Source of the DNA: Sinorhizobium sp. 6-70
GTDB lineage: Bacteria > Pseudomonadota > Alphaproteobacteria > Rhizobiales > Rhizobiaceae
DNA: 64,000 nt
Direction: 5' to 3'
Assembly (NCBI RefSeq): GCF_030124375.1
Contig: NZ_JASKLS010000010.1
Location: forward strand, 204,361 to 268,360
Shown: positions 33,180-42,715 of the stretch, piece after piece
Layout of the letters: the number at the start of each line of letters is the position of its first letter
Position numbering within the stretch: the stretch's first letter is position 1
Made by a program: the position numbers and the translations under genes
Notes under the pieces: model-generated
What the model was told of the DNA's origin: nothing
The model's database searches: none
The model's input: only the letters and a program-made list of their open reading frames with translations

Positions 33180-34403
33180 ATGGATTATAACGAGAGATTC
33201 CACGCCCTTCTTTCGGAAATGAAGCTCGATGGTCGCTATCGGACGTTCGCGGAGCTCGAGCGCATTGCAGGTGAATTCCCGACAGCGCTGCGCCATCGGC
33301 CTGATGGCACAACGCAGCGGGTGACAGTTTGGTGCAGCAATGACTATCTGGGCATGGGCCAGCACCCTGATGTCTTGCACGCCATGCACAGTGCAATCGA
33401 TCTATCAGGGGCCGGCACAGGCGGTACGCGCAACATTTCCGGGACCAATCGCCAGCACGTCGCCCTTGAGACTGAGCTTGCTGACCTGCATGGCAAGGAA
33501 GCCGCGCTGATCTTCACCTCAGGCTGGATCTCCAATCTTGCTGCCCTGGGTACGCTTGGCCGCGTTTTGCCGGACTGCGCCATTTTTTCCGACGCTCTGA
33601 ACCATAACTCGATGATCGCAGGCATCCGCCGATCAGGCGCAGAGCGCTTCATCTTCCGACACAACGATGTCGCGCATCTGGACGAGCTGATGAGCGCCGT
33701 TGATCCGAACCGCCCGAAGATCGTCGCTTTCGAGAGCGTCTACAGCATGGACGGCGACATCGCTCCGATTGCGGCGATCTGCGACGTCGCTGAGAAGCAC
33801 GGTGCCATCACCTATCTTGATGAAGTGCACGCAGTTGGCCTCTATGGTCCGGATGGCGGCGGCATTGCCGATCGAGAGGGACTCGCCCATCGTCTCACGG
33901 TGATCGAAGGAACGCTTGCCAAGGCGTTCGGCGTTATCGGCGGTTACGTCGCCGGCCCCGCACTCCTGATCGATATCATCCGCAGCATGGCGGACAGTTT
34001 CATTTTCACGACTTCGCTCTGCCCTCATCTGGCAGCAGGTGCCCTGGCCGCTATTCAGCACGTCAGGGCGCATCCGGAAGACCGGGCAAAGCAAGCTGCG
34101 AATGCCGGGAAATTGAAGGCGATGCTCGTCGACGGCGGGCTGCCGCTGCTCGACAGCCCGAGTCACATCCTTCCGGTGATCGTCGGTGACGCGCACCTGT
34201 GCCGCCGGATCAGTGAACGCTTGCTGGATGAACACAGCATTTACGTTCAGCCGATCAACTACCCGACGGTCGCGCGCGGACAAGAGCGACTGCGCATCAC
34301 GCCCACTCCCTTTCATAGCGAAAACCACATGCGAGCCCTTGTTGCCGCGCTTCTCGACGTCGGCGGCGATCTCGGCTGGGTCGCTGTCAAGAAGGTTGCC
34401 TGA
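33180..34403 (+). CDS. hemA: 5-aminolevulinate synthase
   Basis: 407 residues from ATG 33180, the start matching family N-termini (MDYNERFHALLSEMKLDGRYRTFAELER). VTVWCSNDYLGMGQHPDVL, GAGTGGTRNISGTNRQHVALE, SVYSMDGDIAPI, YLDEVHAVGLYG and the PLP lysine in EGTLAKAFGVIGGYV are ALA synthase hallmarks. It condenses glycine and succinyl-CoA, the first step of heme synthesis in alphaproteobacteria. Rhizobial genomes usually carry another hemA; this copy may serve the adjacent heme and siroheme enzymes. A MocR-type palindrome lies upstream; cysI follows 25 bases after the stop. Confidence 0.92.
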   Translation: MDYNERFHALLSEMKLDGRYRTFAELERIAGEFPTALRHRPDGTTQRVTVWCSNDYLGMGQHPDVLHAMHSAIDLSGAGTGGTRNISGTNRQHVALETELADLHGKEAALIFTSGWISNLAALGTLGRVLPDCAIFSDALNHNSMIAGIRRSGAERFIFRHNDVAHLDELMSAVDPNRPKIVAFESVYSMDGDIAPIAAICDVAEKHGAITYLDEVHAVGLYGPDGGGIADREGLAHRLTVIEGTLAKAFGVIGGYVAGPALLIDIIRSMADSFIFTTSLCPHLAAGALAAIQHVRAHPEDRAKQAANAGKLKAMLVDGGLPLLDSPSHILPVIVGDAHLCRRISERLLDEHSIYVQPINYPTVARGQERLRITPTPFHSENHMRALVAALLDVGGDLGWVAVKKVA

Positions 34404-34428
34404 TGTCCGGACAGTTCAGGAGTAGTCA

Positions 34429-36441
34429 ATGCCTCGAAGTGTAATCACAGCAAATCGCTTAACCGATGGCGTCGTTGTCTGGCATACTTCAAATGGAGGC
34501 TGGAGCGAACGGCTCGACAATGCTGCGGTCCTTTCGGATGAGGACATTTGTGGCCAGGTTGACAAGCTGCAGAACAGCGCCCGCAGTGTGGCGGTCGATA
34601 TCAGGTCGATCCCCGTCAATGAGGTCGGAGGTAAGCCCGTTCTGGTGGCCAGACGTGAGCGATTGAGGGAGATTGGCCCGAGCGTGCGAGCCGACCTTGC
34701 TGCCACGCCCCCGCAGGAGCGATGGGCTCCCCGGCCATTGCCAGAGCCGCCTTCAACCACATCGAGATCGCCCTTTGCCGGGATCTATCGCTATGACGAA
34801 TATGATCGGCAGTTCCTGCGGGATCGGGCCGAGCAATTCCGGCGGCAGGTTCAGCGGCGTATCAGCGGGGAACTTACCGAAGAGGAATTCAAGCCGCTCC
34901 GGCTGATGAACGGCCTCTATCTCCAACTCCACGGCTATATGCTGCGGGTTGCCCTTCCCTACGGCGTTCTCAGCGCATCGCAAATGCGTCAGCTCGCCTA
35001 TATAGCGCGCTACTACGACCGGGGTTACGGACATTTCACCACACGCCAGAACATCCAGTTCAATTGGGCTCGACTCGCCGACGCGCCAGAAATTCTGGCT
35101 GTTCTCGCTGAAGCGGATTTGCATGCGATCCAGACTAGCGGCAACTGCGTCCGCAACGTGACAACAGACCATTTCGCAGGGGCGGCCGCCGAGGAAGTGG
35201 TTGATCCTCGGCTATTTGCAGAGATCCTTCGGCAATGGTCGACCGATCATCCTGAATTCACGTATCTCCCGCGCAAATTCAAGATTGCCATTACTGGCAG
35301 CCCGCAAGATCGGGCGGCGGTACGGGTCCATGACATCGGGATTCTTGCTAGTCGCAGCCGGACGGGCGAACCGGGCTTTACGATTTATGCTGGCGGCGGT
35401 CTGGGCCGCACGCCTGTTGTCGGCACCAAAGTCCGTGACTGGCTGCCGGTGCGCGAGTTGTTGCGATATGTCGAAGCCATTTTGCGGGTCTATAACGCCC
35501 TCGGCCGACGCGACAATATCTACAAGGCGCGCGTCAAGATTTTACTTCGCGAGATGAAGCCCGAAAACTTCATCAGCATGATCGAGGACGAGTTCGCCGG
35601 TATGGCAAACAACTACAATGTTCTCGAGGAAGACGTCATCTCGACGATAGCCGCTCGTTTCAGCGAGCCGCCTTTCGAGCCGTTGCCGTTGACGAGTCCC
35701 GTGCTTGAGAACGCAAAGCGTATAGATCGCGCCTTCCGCGCCTGGTTTCGGACAAACACCCATCCTCACCAGAAGAGAGGTTACGTGTCCGCGGTCATCT
35801 CGCTGAAACCGGTCGGGGGGATTTCTGGCGACGTCAGCGCCGACGAGATGGACCTGATTGCCGAAGCAGCCGATCGGTTCTCTTTCGGGGAAATTCGCGT
35901 ATCCCATGACCAGAACGTGGTTTTGCCCCATGTGCGACAGGATCAACTTCACGAGCTTTGGCAGACCCTCGTGGAAGGTGGACTGGCATCGGGCAATGTT
36001 GGTCTCGTCACCGATATCATCGCCTGCCCCGGGATGGACTATTGCAGCCTGGCGACTGCGCGCTCGATCCCGATCGCGCAGAAGATCGCCGAACGTTTCG
36101 CAGATCCGGAGAGGCAGGAGCAAATCGGACCGCTGGATCTGAATATCTCGGGTTGCATCAACGCCTGCGGCCATCACCATGTGGCCCAGATCGGCTTGCT
36201 CGGCGTCGATAAGAACGGTGAGGAAGTCTACCAAATCACGCTCGGCGGTTCGGCAGACGAAGAGGCCTCGATCGGGAGTATAATCGGTCCGGCGGTACCG
36301 GCGGAAAAGGTGCCCGAGGCAATCGAAGCGATCGTCGATGCCTATATCGCCCATCGTGCAGAGACAGAGGCATTCATCGAGACTTACAGGCGCCTCGGAG
36401 CCGCGCCATTCAAGGAGGCCGTGTATGGCGCTCATCGATAG
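34429..36441 (+). CDS. cysI: Nitrite/sulfite reductase hemoprotein fused to an N-terminal DUF2849 domain
   Basis: 670 residues after an AGGAG ribosome site. Residues 1 to about 95 (VITANRLTDGVVVWHTSNGGW) match DUF2849, normally a separate small protein encoded before cysI in rhizobia. Residues about 115-670 are a ferredoxin-type nitrite/sulfite reductase: YRYDEYDRQFLRDR, GHFTTRQNIQFNW, QTSGNCVRNVTTD, and the [4Fe-4S]/siroheme cysteines in CPGMDYCSLAT and NISGCINACGHHH. It reduces sulfite to sulfide (or nitrite to ammonia). The two domains are in one unbroken frame with no internal Met at the usual CysI start. The DUF934 gene overlaps its end. Confidence 0.88.
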   Translation: MPRSVITANRLTDGVVVWHTSNGGWSERLDNAAVLSDEDICGQVDKLQNSARSVAVDIRSIPVNEVGGKPVLVARRERLREIGPSVRADLAATPPQERWAPRPLPEPPSTTSRSPFAGIYRYDEYDRQFLRDRAEQFRRQVQRRISGELTEEEFKPLRLMNGLYLQLHGYMLRVALPYGVLSASQMRQLAYIARYYDRGYGHFTTRQNIQFNWARLADAPEILAVLAEADLHAIQTSGNCVRNVTTDHFAGAAAEEVVDPRLFAEILRQWSTDHPEFTYLPRKFKIAITGSPQDRAAVRVHDIGILASRSRTGEPGFTIYAGGGLGRTPVVGTKVRDWLPVRELLRYVEAILRVYNALGRRDNIYKARVKILLREMKPENFISMIEDEFAGMANNYNVLEEDVISTIAARFSEPPFEPLPLTSPVLENAKRIDRAFRAWFRTNTHPHQKRGYVSAVISLKPVGGISGDVSADEMDLIAEAADRFSFGEIRVSHDQNVVLPHVRQDQLHELWQTLVEGGLASGNVGLVTDIIACPGMDYCSLATARSIPIAQKIAERFADPERQEQIGPLDLNISGCINACGHHHVAQIGLLGVDKNGEEVYQITLGGSADEEASIGSIIGPAVPAEKVPEAIEAIVDAYIAHRAETEAFIETYRRLGAAPFKEAVYGAHR

Positions 36442-36937
36442 TGCGGGTCAGATCCTCGACGACAGATGGACCTATCCCGATTGCGAAGGCGACGGTAAGG
36501 TAGGTCCTAACTTCGTGCTTTCGATCGAGAGCCTGACAGCCTGGGGAGCCGAGCCACCGGCGATAAGTCCGCTTGGTGCGTACGTTGGCGAAGGGACAAC
36601 CGCCGACGAGGTCGCTCCGTTCCTTGATCGCGTCGATCTAGTCGTGGTGGCTTTTCCGAAGTTCAGGGACGGTCGCGGTTTCACCGTTGCTCGAACGCTG
36701 CGCGAGAAGTATGGCTTCAAAGGCGATATTCGGGCTATTGGCCACGTCCTGCCGGATCAACTCGCTGCACTTGTGCGATGCGGATTTTCTACCATCGTCA
36801 CACCTCGAGAGCACCCACCGTCGCAATGGGCGTTTAACGCAGCTTCCAAGGACGAAAGTGCCTCGGCAGGCCCCCTACTGAGGCGACTGATTGCCAAGCG
36901 AGCTACCCAAGAAGAGGATGTCGATGAGGCCGAATGA
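36425..36937 (+). CDS. DUF934 protein, sulfite reductase partner
   Basis: 170 residues; its ATG at 36425 lies within the last codons of cysI (17-base overlap). It has the DUF934 pattern: a central VDLVVVAFPKFRDGRGFTVARTLREKYGFKGDIRAIGHVLPDQ block. Members occur next to cysI/cysH in alphaproteobacteria and are thought to aid sulfite reduction, but the biochemical role is not settled. cysH and cysG are not in this window. Confidence 0.85.
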   Translation: MALIDSAGQILDDRWTYPDCEGDGKVGPNFVLSIESLTAWGAEPPAISPLGAYVGEGTTADEVAPFLDRVDLVVVAFPKFRDGRGFTVARTLREKYGFKGDIRAIGHVLPDQLAALVRCGFSTIVTPREHPPSQWAFNAASKDESASAGPLLRRLIAKRATQEEDVDEAE

Positions 36938-37053
36938 TCATGCAAATCGAACATGATTGTTTCGCCCCCATTGCCATCCTTCCAGGCAGCCAGGCGGGTA
37001 CAGGGGGCGGTGGGAAGCGACTGTCGAGCTCCCGGACTCGATGCCATCGGGAC

Positions 37054-37074
37054 GGGCAGCCGGACCGGCTGCCC
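37054..37074. terminator. GC-rich hairpin after the first isochorismatase gene
   Basis: GGGCAGCCGG (37054-37063) and CCGGCTGCCC (37065-37074), so about 8 paired bases with a 5-base loop. It lies between the convergent ends of the DUF934 and isochorismatase-like genes and may end both transcripts. No T-run is present. Confidence 0.5.
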
Positions 37075-37089
37075 CGGGACGGCCATGCC

Positions 37090-37893
37090 TCATTGCGTGA
37101 TCATCATCTTTACGGCATCATCGGTGGTCCAAAGTCCGTTCGCCATATATCGGAAATTGACCAGCGCCGCCTGATAGCCATCGCCCTCAGGCAGTTTAGT
37201 TGCGGCTATCGCGTCTCGTATGACCGCTACTTCAAATCCCTCTTCGAGGAATTCGCGAAGGTGTGATTCAACACACATGTTCGCAAGCATTCCTGCGAGA
37301 ATTATCTGAGTGACGCCCTGCTTGCGGAGCTGGAAGGAGAGGTCGTTTAGCTGGGGACCGTATAGCTTGTGCGGCGAGGCAATGATCGTTTTGTCGTCTT
37401 CGATATACTTCTTGAAATCGGGTAGGAAGTCTGCGCCAGATCCCTCGAAGCCGTCCAATGTATAAGGACCCTTCCGGTCGAAGACGCCGACATCATGCTG
37501 AAAGATCTCGAGCGGACCCTGTACCTTCCAGGTGTGATCCCAGTGGTAATAATGATGGGGTGATATCGCGACCACCATTCCTGCCTGTTTTGCGGCGGCG
37601 AAGAGCTGATCCAGGTGGGGAACAACTTGATGTTCGGTGACACTCTCACCCACGACGGACCAAGCAAGCCCCTTGGGGCTCATGAAATCATTCTGTGGAT
37701 CGATAACGACGAGCGCCGCTCTTGAAACGTCAAGCTTCATGTTGCCCTTGGTCAGTGCTGGATTGGCCGGATCTTTGTACAAATCGGCGGCTGGCTGTGC
37801 ATTGGCGGGCGCGCCGAGCCCAATAAGAATAACTGCTCCAGTCAGAAATGCTGCTCCGACCTCTCGAAGTGTTTTCAACTTGCGGCTTGACAT
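37090..37893 (-). CDS. Exported isochorismatase-like cysteine hydrolase, copy 1
   Basis: 267 residues starting after AGGAGACAGTTCA. A Sec signal peptide (GAAFLTGAVILIGLGAPANA) is clear, which is unusual for this normally cytoplasmic family. The catalytic triad is visible: Asp in VVIDPQNDFMSP, Lys in IIASPHKLYGP and Cys in GMLANMCVESHLREFLEEGF. Family members hydrolyse isochorismate or amides such as nicotinamide and ureides; the substrate here is unknown. It is a close paralogue of the protein at 43787, differing mainly in the signal peptide and scattered positions. Confidence 0.85.
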   Translation of the reverse strand: MSSRKLKTLREVGAAFLTGAVILIGLGAPANAQPAADLYKDPANPALTKGNMKLDVSRAALVVIDPQNDFMSPKGLAWSVVGESVTEHQVVPHLDQLFAAAKQAGMVVAISPHHYYHWDHTWKVQGPLEIFQHDVGVFDRKGPYTLDGFEGSGADFLPDFKKYIEDDKTIIASPHKLYGPQLNDLSFQLRKQGVTQIILAGMLANMCVESHLREFLEEGFEVAVIRDAIAATKLPEGDGYQAALVNFRYMANGLWTTDDAVKMMITQ

Positions 37894-38550
37894 TGAACTG
37901 TCTCCTGTTGAGGCGATTGTTCATTTGCGCCCGAGTCGGAACAGCACAGCCGCAAGTGTATTACTTTGCAGCCGATCAAGTACTCGGGTTTTTCGTAATG
38001 ATTTTACGCTAAACCAGCAGTCACGAGGCGACAACTAAACTTTGGTTTGGGTACACCGGAGAGAACGTTTTCTATCACAACTTGAAAATCCCGGGCTTTG
38101 ACCTGCCATCGCACCACATGCTGCGTTTGACGGAAACTTGAAGGGACTCGAAGTGCAGACGCTTATCTATTGTCTCCAGCAAGACGCTCGTAGGAAGGAC
38201 GGCAGCTTCCTCCGCCACACGGGCGTCAGTCTTGGTGAGGTGAGCAAAGCGTCAAAAACCGGAATTGAACGTCGCCGACGTCAAGGCGGATACGCGGCCC
38301 CTCGGTCTGCATCCTATCTCTTGTCAACATGAGCGGTGACCCGGAGCAGGAGAACTTCAACGACGATATCACAGCCAAACAGAAAGCCCCCGCCCGCAAT
38401 CGCCGCCCCAAAGAACGCCCCCAGAGGTAAGCGGGAGAGGAAAGATAACTGCCCCCCGAAACAGGCTGCGCGCGGACGCCCTCGATCTGTGGCTGCGACG
38501 AGTCCCAGGTTGGAGGCTATCCGCGATGATTACGGTGTGGTCGTCCGTCG
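37894..38550. other. Gene-free stretch
   Basis: Short frames such as 38138-38332 have no family match, no good ribosome site and biased composition. I see no RNA gene or repeat. It holds the promoter of the isochorismatase gene. Confidence 0.45.
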
Positions 38551-41133
38551 TTATTGCGGTGCCGTCGCTTCGACCGGCAATGTGAAGACGAACGTCGCTC
38601 CATTCGGCTCGTTTTTCTCCGCCCACAAGCGTCCGCCGTGCGATTCGATGATCGAACGGCAGATCGCCAATCCCATGCCCATGCCCTGCTCTTTGGTCGT
38701 GAAGAACGGTTCGAATATTCTGTCGGGAAACTCGATGCCCGGGCCGCAGTCGCTGATTTCGGTCTGGATCACAGCATCCACCGATCGCACCCTTATCAGC
38801 AGAACTCGGTCGCCCGTGACAGGGGTCATCGCGTCCATGCCGTTGCGGATAAGGTTGACCAGGACCTGCTGAATCTGGATGCGATCAAGTGCGATGGGCG
38901 GAAGGTCCCTTTCGATGTCGATATCCATGCGGACACGCCGCCGCGCCGCTTCGTCGGCCACCAATTTCAAAGCTTCGGCGATAACGCCGCTGAACGCGGT
39001 AGAGCCCCTCGTCCCTACGGATTGTTTGAATAGTGCACGGATTCGGCTAAGGACATCGGCGGCGGATTTCGCGGAGCTAATGGTACGCTCCGCCGACTTT
39101 CGGGCCCGCTCGAGATTTGGTGGGTCTGCGGCGAGCCAACGCTGGCAAGCATGAGAGTTCGCCACAGCAGCCGCCAGCGGCTGGGTCACCTCGTGGGCGA
39201 TCGAAGCCGAGAGCTCCGCGAGGCTGGCGGCCTGTGCCGCCTTGGCGAGCCCGTCGAAGGCTTGCCGCAGCGCCGCTTCCGCGCGCAACTGTGCCGCTTC
39301 CGCGCGCTTGCGTTTGGTCAAATCGAGAATGTAGGCGACCCCTTGCCCCGAGTCTCCCTCGAAGCAAGCAGCCCCGATCAGTACAGGCACCCGGCTGCCA
39401 TCCTTCCTGAAATACTCCTTCTCGCGGGGCTGCATCTTGCCCGTCGTCTTGAGCTCTTCAGCCTCTTCGCGCGTATGCGCTTCTTGCCATTCCGGAGGAG
39501 TCATATCGAACCACCGAAGTCCGGCGTGCAAATCCTCGCGGTCGTACTGGACCATGCGGAGAAACGCATCATTGGCGTCGATAAGCCGTCCGTCCAGGTC
39601 CCAGATAACGATCCCGATAATATCTGAATCGACCAGTCGCCGAATCTTCGATTCGCGTTCCTTAATGTCACTGTAAAGGCGCATCTGATCGTCTATGTCG
39701 AGAGAAACCCCGTACCAATGCAGAATCGCTCCGTCTTGACCTCGCAGCGGCTCAATACGGTCTTCCACCCAGCGATACAGGCTGTCCGCGCGACGCAGGC
39801 GATATCTTCTGGAAAAGGGCTCACCGGTGAGGAGAGAGTGGTTGAGCGCTTCCTTATACCCGGCCGCGTCGTCGGGGTGGACGGCGGTCGCGACGGCTGC
39901 CGCCAGTCGGCTCCTACCTGGCTCTTCCAGATCCGTTATGCCCAGTCCGAGAAAATCAATCAGGCGCTTGTTGAAGAACATCGGATTGCCATCGGGCGCC
40001 AGACGCGCGATGGCAACTGGGACCACGTCGACGAGTTCTCGCAGTTCCCGCTCACTATGCGACAACGTAAGCACCGCCTGCTGGTGCTGGCGGGAGATGG
40101 CGGCCACGATGAGCACGGAAAATGCCGAGATGGCCAAAAAAAGCTGCAGCGCGTACTGCAATTGCCTCTGGAACTCAGGATCGCCGACAAATTGGCTGGC
40201 GCCCGATATCGTGAATACCACCGTGATCAGGACCAGGAGGGTCAAGGCGACGGCAGCCCCTTTGAACTCGAAGCGGACCGCGGCCCAAAGAAGCGGTGGC
40301 AAGACGACGTAGGCGGAGGCCAGATGACCGCTGAGGGAAAGGGCGGCGACACCGAGAAAGATCACCCCCAGGATGCAGGCTTCAATCCAACGTGTGACCG
40401 AGAGCTGGGTCCTGCCGCCCCAGTTCTGGAACACGACCAGCGCCAGTGGGGCCACGATCAAGACTCCGGTCGCGTCCCCGAGCCAGAATAGAGGCCAGGC
40501 CGCCGTGAAGGTTTGCGATTTTATCCCGAACCACGCGAGTGTCGCACTTCCCACCGTCGCGCTTACAACCGGCGCAATTCCGGCGCCGAGCACGACCAGT
40601 GCCAGAACCTCACGCAAGGTTTCCAGCCGAACCGGGCGCCCGCACGCCCAGTTCACGAGCCATGCGCCGACCACCGCTTCAAGAGCGTTGCCGGTATAGA
40701 TCAGGAAGGCCGCAGGTAGCGGACTGAAGAACCACAGGGAATTGCTGAACATTTCAGCAAGACAACCTGCCACCAGCCACCACGGCCAAGTGTACCTGGA
40801 GGTGTAGACAAGCGTAGCAATGCAGAGCCCGCTCGGGGGCCAAATGGAAATGCCTGTTCCAGGTACGATTGCGAGCGCCTGCGCAACTCCGGCCCCCAAG
40901 ACGTAGGCCGCAGCAAAAAGCCCCAGATACAGGAGTTTGGGTCGGTGCGACCAGACGCAAGACCACCAGCTTCTTTCAAGATCGGTCGCCTTATTTTCGC
41001 GGGCTAAGCTCAGTTCGTCTGAGATGAGAGGTCGAGCATCGGTTTGCAATCCCCGATCGGGTCGCTCCAGGTCATGTAGTGCGCGCGTCGCAACGGACTC
41101 GGTTTCGCCAAGCGAGTCGGACGCTGTCGTCAT
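38551..41133 (-). CDS. Membrane sensor histidine kinase (MASE1-PAS-PAS-HisKA-HATPase)
   Basis: 860 residues. A MASE1 integral membrane sensor (about residues 68-350) has GTGISIWPPSGLCIATL and several helices. Two PAS domains follow (about 365-490 and 500-620), the second with IIGIVIWDLDGRLIDANDAFLRM. The phospho-His lies in ELSASIAHEVTQPLAAAVANSHAC. The ATPase domain shows QVLVNLIRNGMDAM, DCGPGIEF and FFTTKEQGMGMGLAICRSI. This kinase type resembles FixL-like sensors in the catalytic half but lacks an obvious heme PAS. No response regulator is adjacent, so it is an orphan kinase. Confidence 0.9.
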   Translation of the reverse strand: MTTASDSLGETESVATRALHDLERPDRGLQTDARPLISDELSLARENKATDLERSWWSCVWSHRPKLLYLGLFAAAYVLGAGVAQALAIVPGTGISIWPPSGLCIATLVYTSRYTWPWWLVAGCLAEMFSNSLWFFSPLPAAFLIYTGNALEAVVGAWLVNWACGRPVRLETLREVLALVVLGAGIAPVVSATVGSATLAWFGIKSQTFTAAWPLFWLGDATGVLIVAPLALVVFQNWGGRTQLSVTRWIEACILGVIFLGVAALSLSGHLASAYVVLPPLLWAAVRFEFKGAAVALTLLVLITVVFTISGASQFVGDPEFQRQLQYALQLFLAISAFSVLIVAAISRQHQQAVLTLSHSERELRELVDVVPVAIARLAPDGNPMFFNKRLIDFLGLGITDLEEPGRSRLAAAVATAVHPDDAAGYKEALNHSLLTGEPFSRRYRLRRADSLYRWVEDRIEPLRGQDGAILHWYGVSLDIDDQMRLYSDIKERESKIRRLVDSDIIGIVIWDLDGRLIDANDAFLRMVQYDREDLHAGLRWFDMTPPEWQEAHTREEAEELKTTGKMQPREKEYFRKDGSRVPVLIGAACFEGDSGQGVAYILDLTKRKRAEAAQLRAEAALRQAFDGLAKAAQAASLAELSASIAHEVTQPLAAAVANSHACQRWLAADPPNLERARKSAERTISSAKSAADVLSRIRALFKQSVGTRGSTAFSGVIAEALKLVADEAARRRVRMDIDIERDLPPIALDRIQIQQVLVNLIRNGMDAMTPVTGDRVLLIRVRSVDAVIQTEISDCGPGIEFPDRIFEPFFTTKEQGMGMGLAICRSIIESHGGRLWAEKNEPNGATFVFTLPVEATAPQ

Positions 41134-41662
41134 TGGCTTGATCCCCCGGACCGCGAAAGCCAGCCGTATGCACCGTGCTGAATGGCGGGCTCACAAACGG
41201 AAGTCCGTAAGATGCAGCGAACTGACCTGTGCGCACTAGTTTGGGGAGATTCCACCTAAACCGCTTGATTGTAAAGAGCCGGCGGCGATCCGGCATCCTC
41301 GATAGGTCATATGGCTCGATGCTGTCCGGACGCTCCCTGCGTGAACGGGCGACCTCCTCTTGATGTGCGGCTTGACTATAGCCACGACGCTTTCGGTAAT
41401 GCGATCCCGAAAGTCAAAAATATCCTCCTCCGATCCATCACTGTGCTAGGCCCAGAGATATGCGCCGACACCGACGTTAGGCCGTATCCTTCATTTCGCC
41501 GTCCTTTCCGCTTCGTGGCTCGTTTGACCACGTACTTATGGCACTCTCGATGCTGCCGGGAAGGCGGCAACCATCCCATCTGCCAAGCGACATCCGGCCG
41601 TTTCCCGAACGAAACGCACACCGAATTATCGAGACGTTGGGACAATGCGACACTTCAGTTGA
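41134..41662. other. Gene-free stretch
   Basis: Frames on both strands (for example 41311-41682 and 41376-41645) overlap each other and match no family. Possibly gene debris; nothing firm. Confidence 0.4.
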
Positions 41663-42628
41663 TCATGCCGTCCGCTCTGTAGCAGCAGCCTGTCTGGCCA
41701 TACGCCGCATCTCCTGCGGCGTGTGCCCGAAGATCCGGATGAAGCTCTGGGCCAGGCGATCCGGATCGGTGAACCCGACAAGACGGCCGATCTCGTCGAA
41801 GGACAGCCGACCCTCCTCGACCAGGGGACGCGCCGCCTCCACGCGGAGCCGCTCGACCGCCTTGGCCGGGGTCATGCCGGTGGAAGAGGAGAAGGCACGC
41901 CCGAACTGGCGGACGCTCAGGTGCGCGACGTCGGCGAGGCGCTCCACCGAAAGGTTTTCGGCCAGATTTTCCCGCGCGTAGCTCAGCGCCTTGCGGATGC
42001 GATCGGAGCCGGGATCGAAGTCGAGCAGCGATGAGAACTGATACTGACCGCCCGGTCGCCGGTAGTAGACCACAAGCATGCGCGCGACCGCCTGCGCGGT
42101 CTCCTTGCCGAGATCTTCCTCAACGAGGGCGAGCGTCATATCGATGCCTGCCGACATGCCTGCCGACGTCCACACGCCATTATCGCTGGTGAAGATGCGG
42201 TCGCCATCGACCTGAAGCGTCGGATATCGGGCCTGCAGCTTCGGCGCGTAGAACCAATGGGTCGTCGCGGCGCGCCCGTCCAGGAGTCCGCTTTCCGCCA
42301 GCAGGAAAGCACCCGTGCAGACGCTCGCGGTGCGGCGGGCCTGCGCGGATACGCCGCGAACGGCATTCGCGATCTCGCTCACCCACACCCCTTCCGGCGG
42401 TTCCCGCCCGCCGACGACAATGAACGTGTCGGTCGCCTCGATCGTAAGCGCTACCGTCGCAACCTCCACACCGCAGGTGCTGCGCACCAATCCTCCTGTA
42501 ACGGACGCAACCCGCAGGCCATAGGGCTTCCCCGATATCGCGCCGGCATTGGACAGCACCTCAAGCGGGCCGCTGAGATCGAGCAGCACGAACTCCGGAT
42601 AGACGAGAAATGTCACGTGACGGGGCAT
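41663..42628 (-). CDS. GlxA family AraC-type transcriptional regulator
   Basis: 321 residues from ATG 42628; a longer upstream frame lies antisense to the hydrolase gene and is discarded. The N-terminal DJ-1/PfpI-like domain (MPRHVTFLVYPEFVLLDLSGPLEVLSNA) includes the nucleophile-elbow-like SVCTGAFLLAESGLLDG. The C-terminal AraC domain has SVERLADVAHLSVRQFGRAF and a second helix-turn-helix with SFDEIGRLVGFTDPDRLAQSF. It is divergent from the hydrolase/isochorismatase unit across 87 bases and probably controls it. Confidence 0.88.
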   Translation of the reverse strand: MPRHVTFLVYPEFVLLDLSGPLEVLSNAGAISGKPYGLRVASVTGGLVRSTCGVEVATVALTIEATDTFIVVGGREPPEGVWVSEIANAVRGVSAQARRTASVCTGAFLLAESGLLDGRAATTHWFYAPKLQARYPTLQVDGDRIFTSDNGVWTSAGMSAGIDMTLALVEEDLGKETAQAVARMLVVYYRRPGGQYQFSSLLDFDPGSDRIRKALSYARENLAENLSVERLADVAHLSVRQFGRAFSSSTGMTPAKAVERLRVEAARPLVEEGRLSFDEIGRLVGFTDPDRLAQSFIRIFGHTPQEMRRMARQAAATERTA

Positions 42629-42715
42629 GGCCGAAATCCCGGGATTAATGTCGTTTGAGACATTGATGCTTGCTCGTATTGTGCTGTCAATCCCATTGAG
42701 CAACGGAGCCGCCAG

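Noticed and set aside
41311..41682. 123-codon plus-strand frame between the kinase and GlxA regulator
   Set aside because: Overlaps the 3' end of the regulator gene, has unusual composition and no family match.
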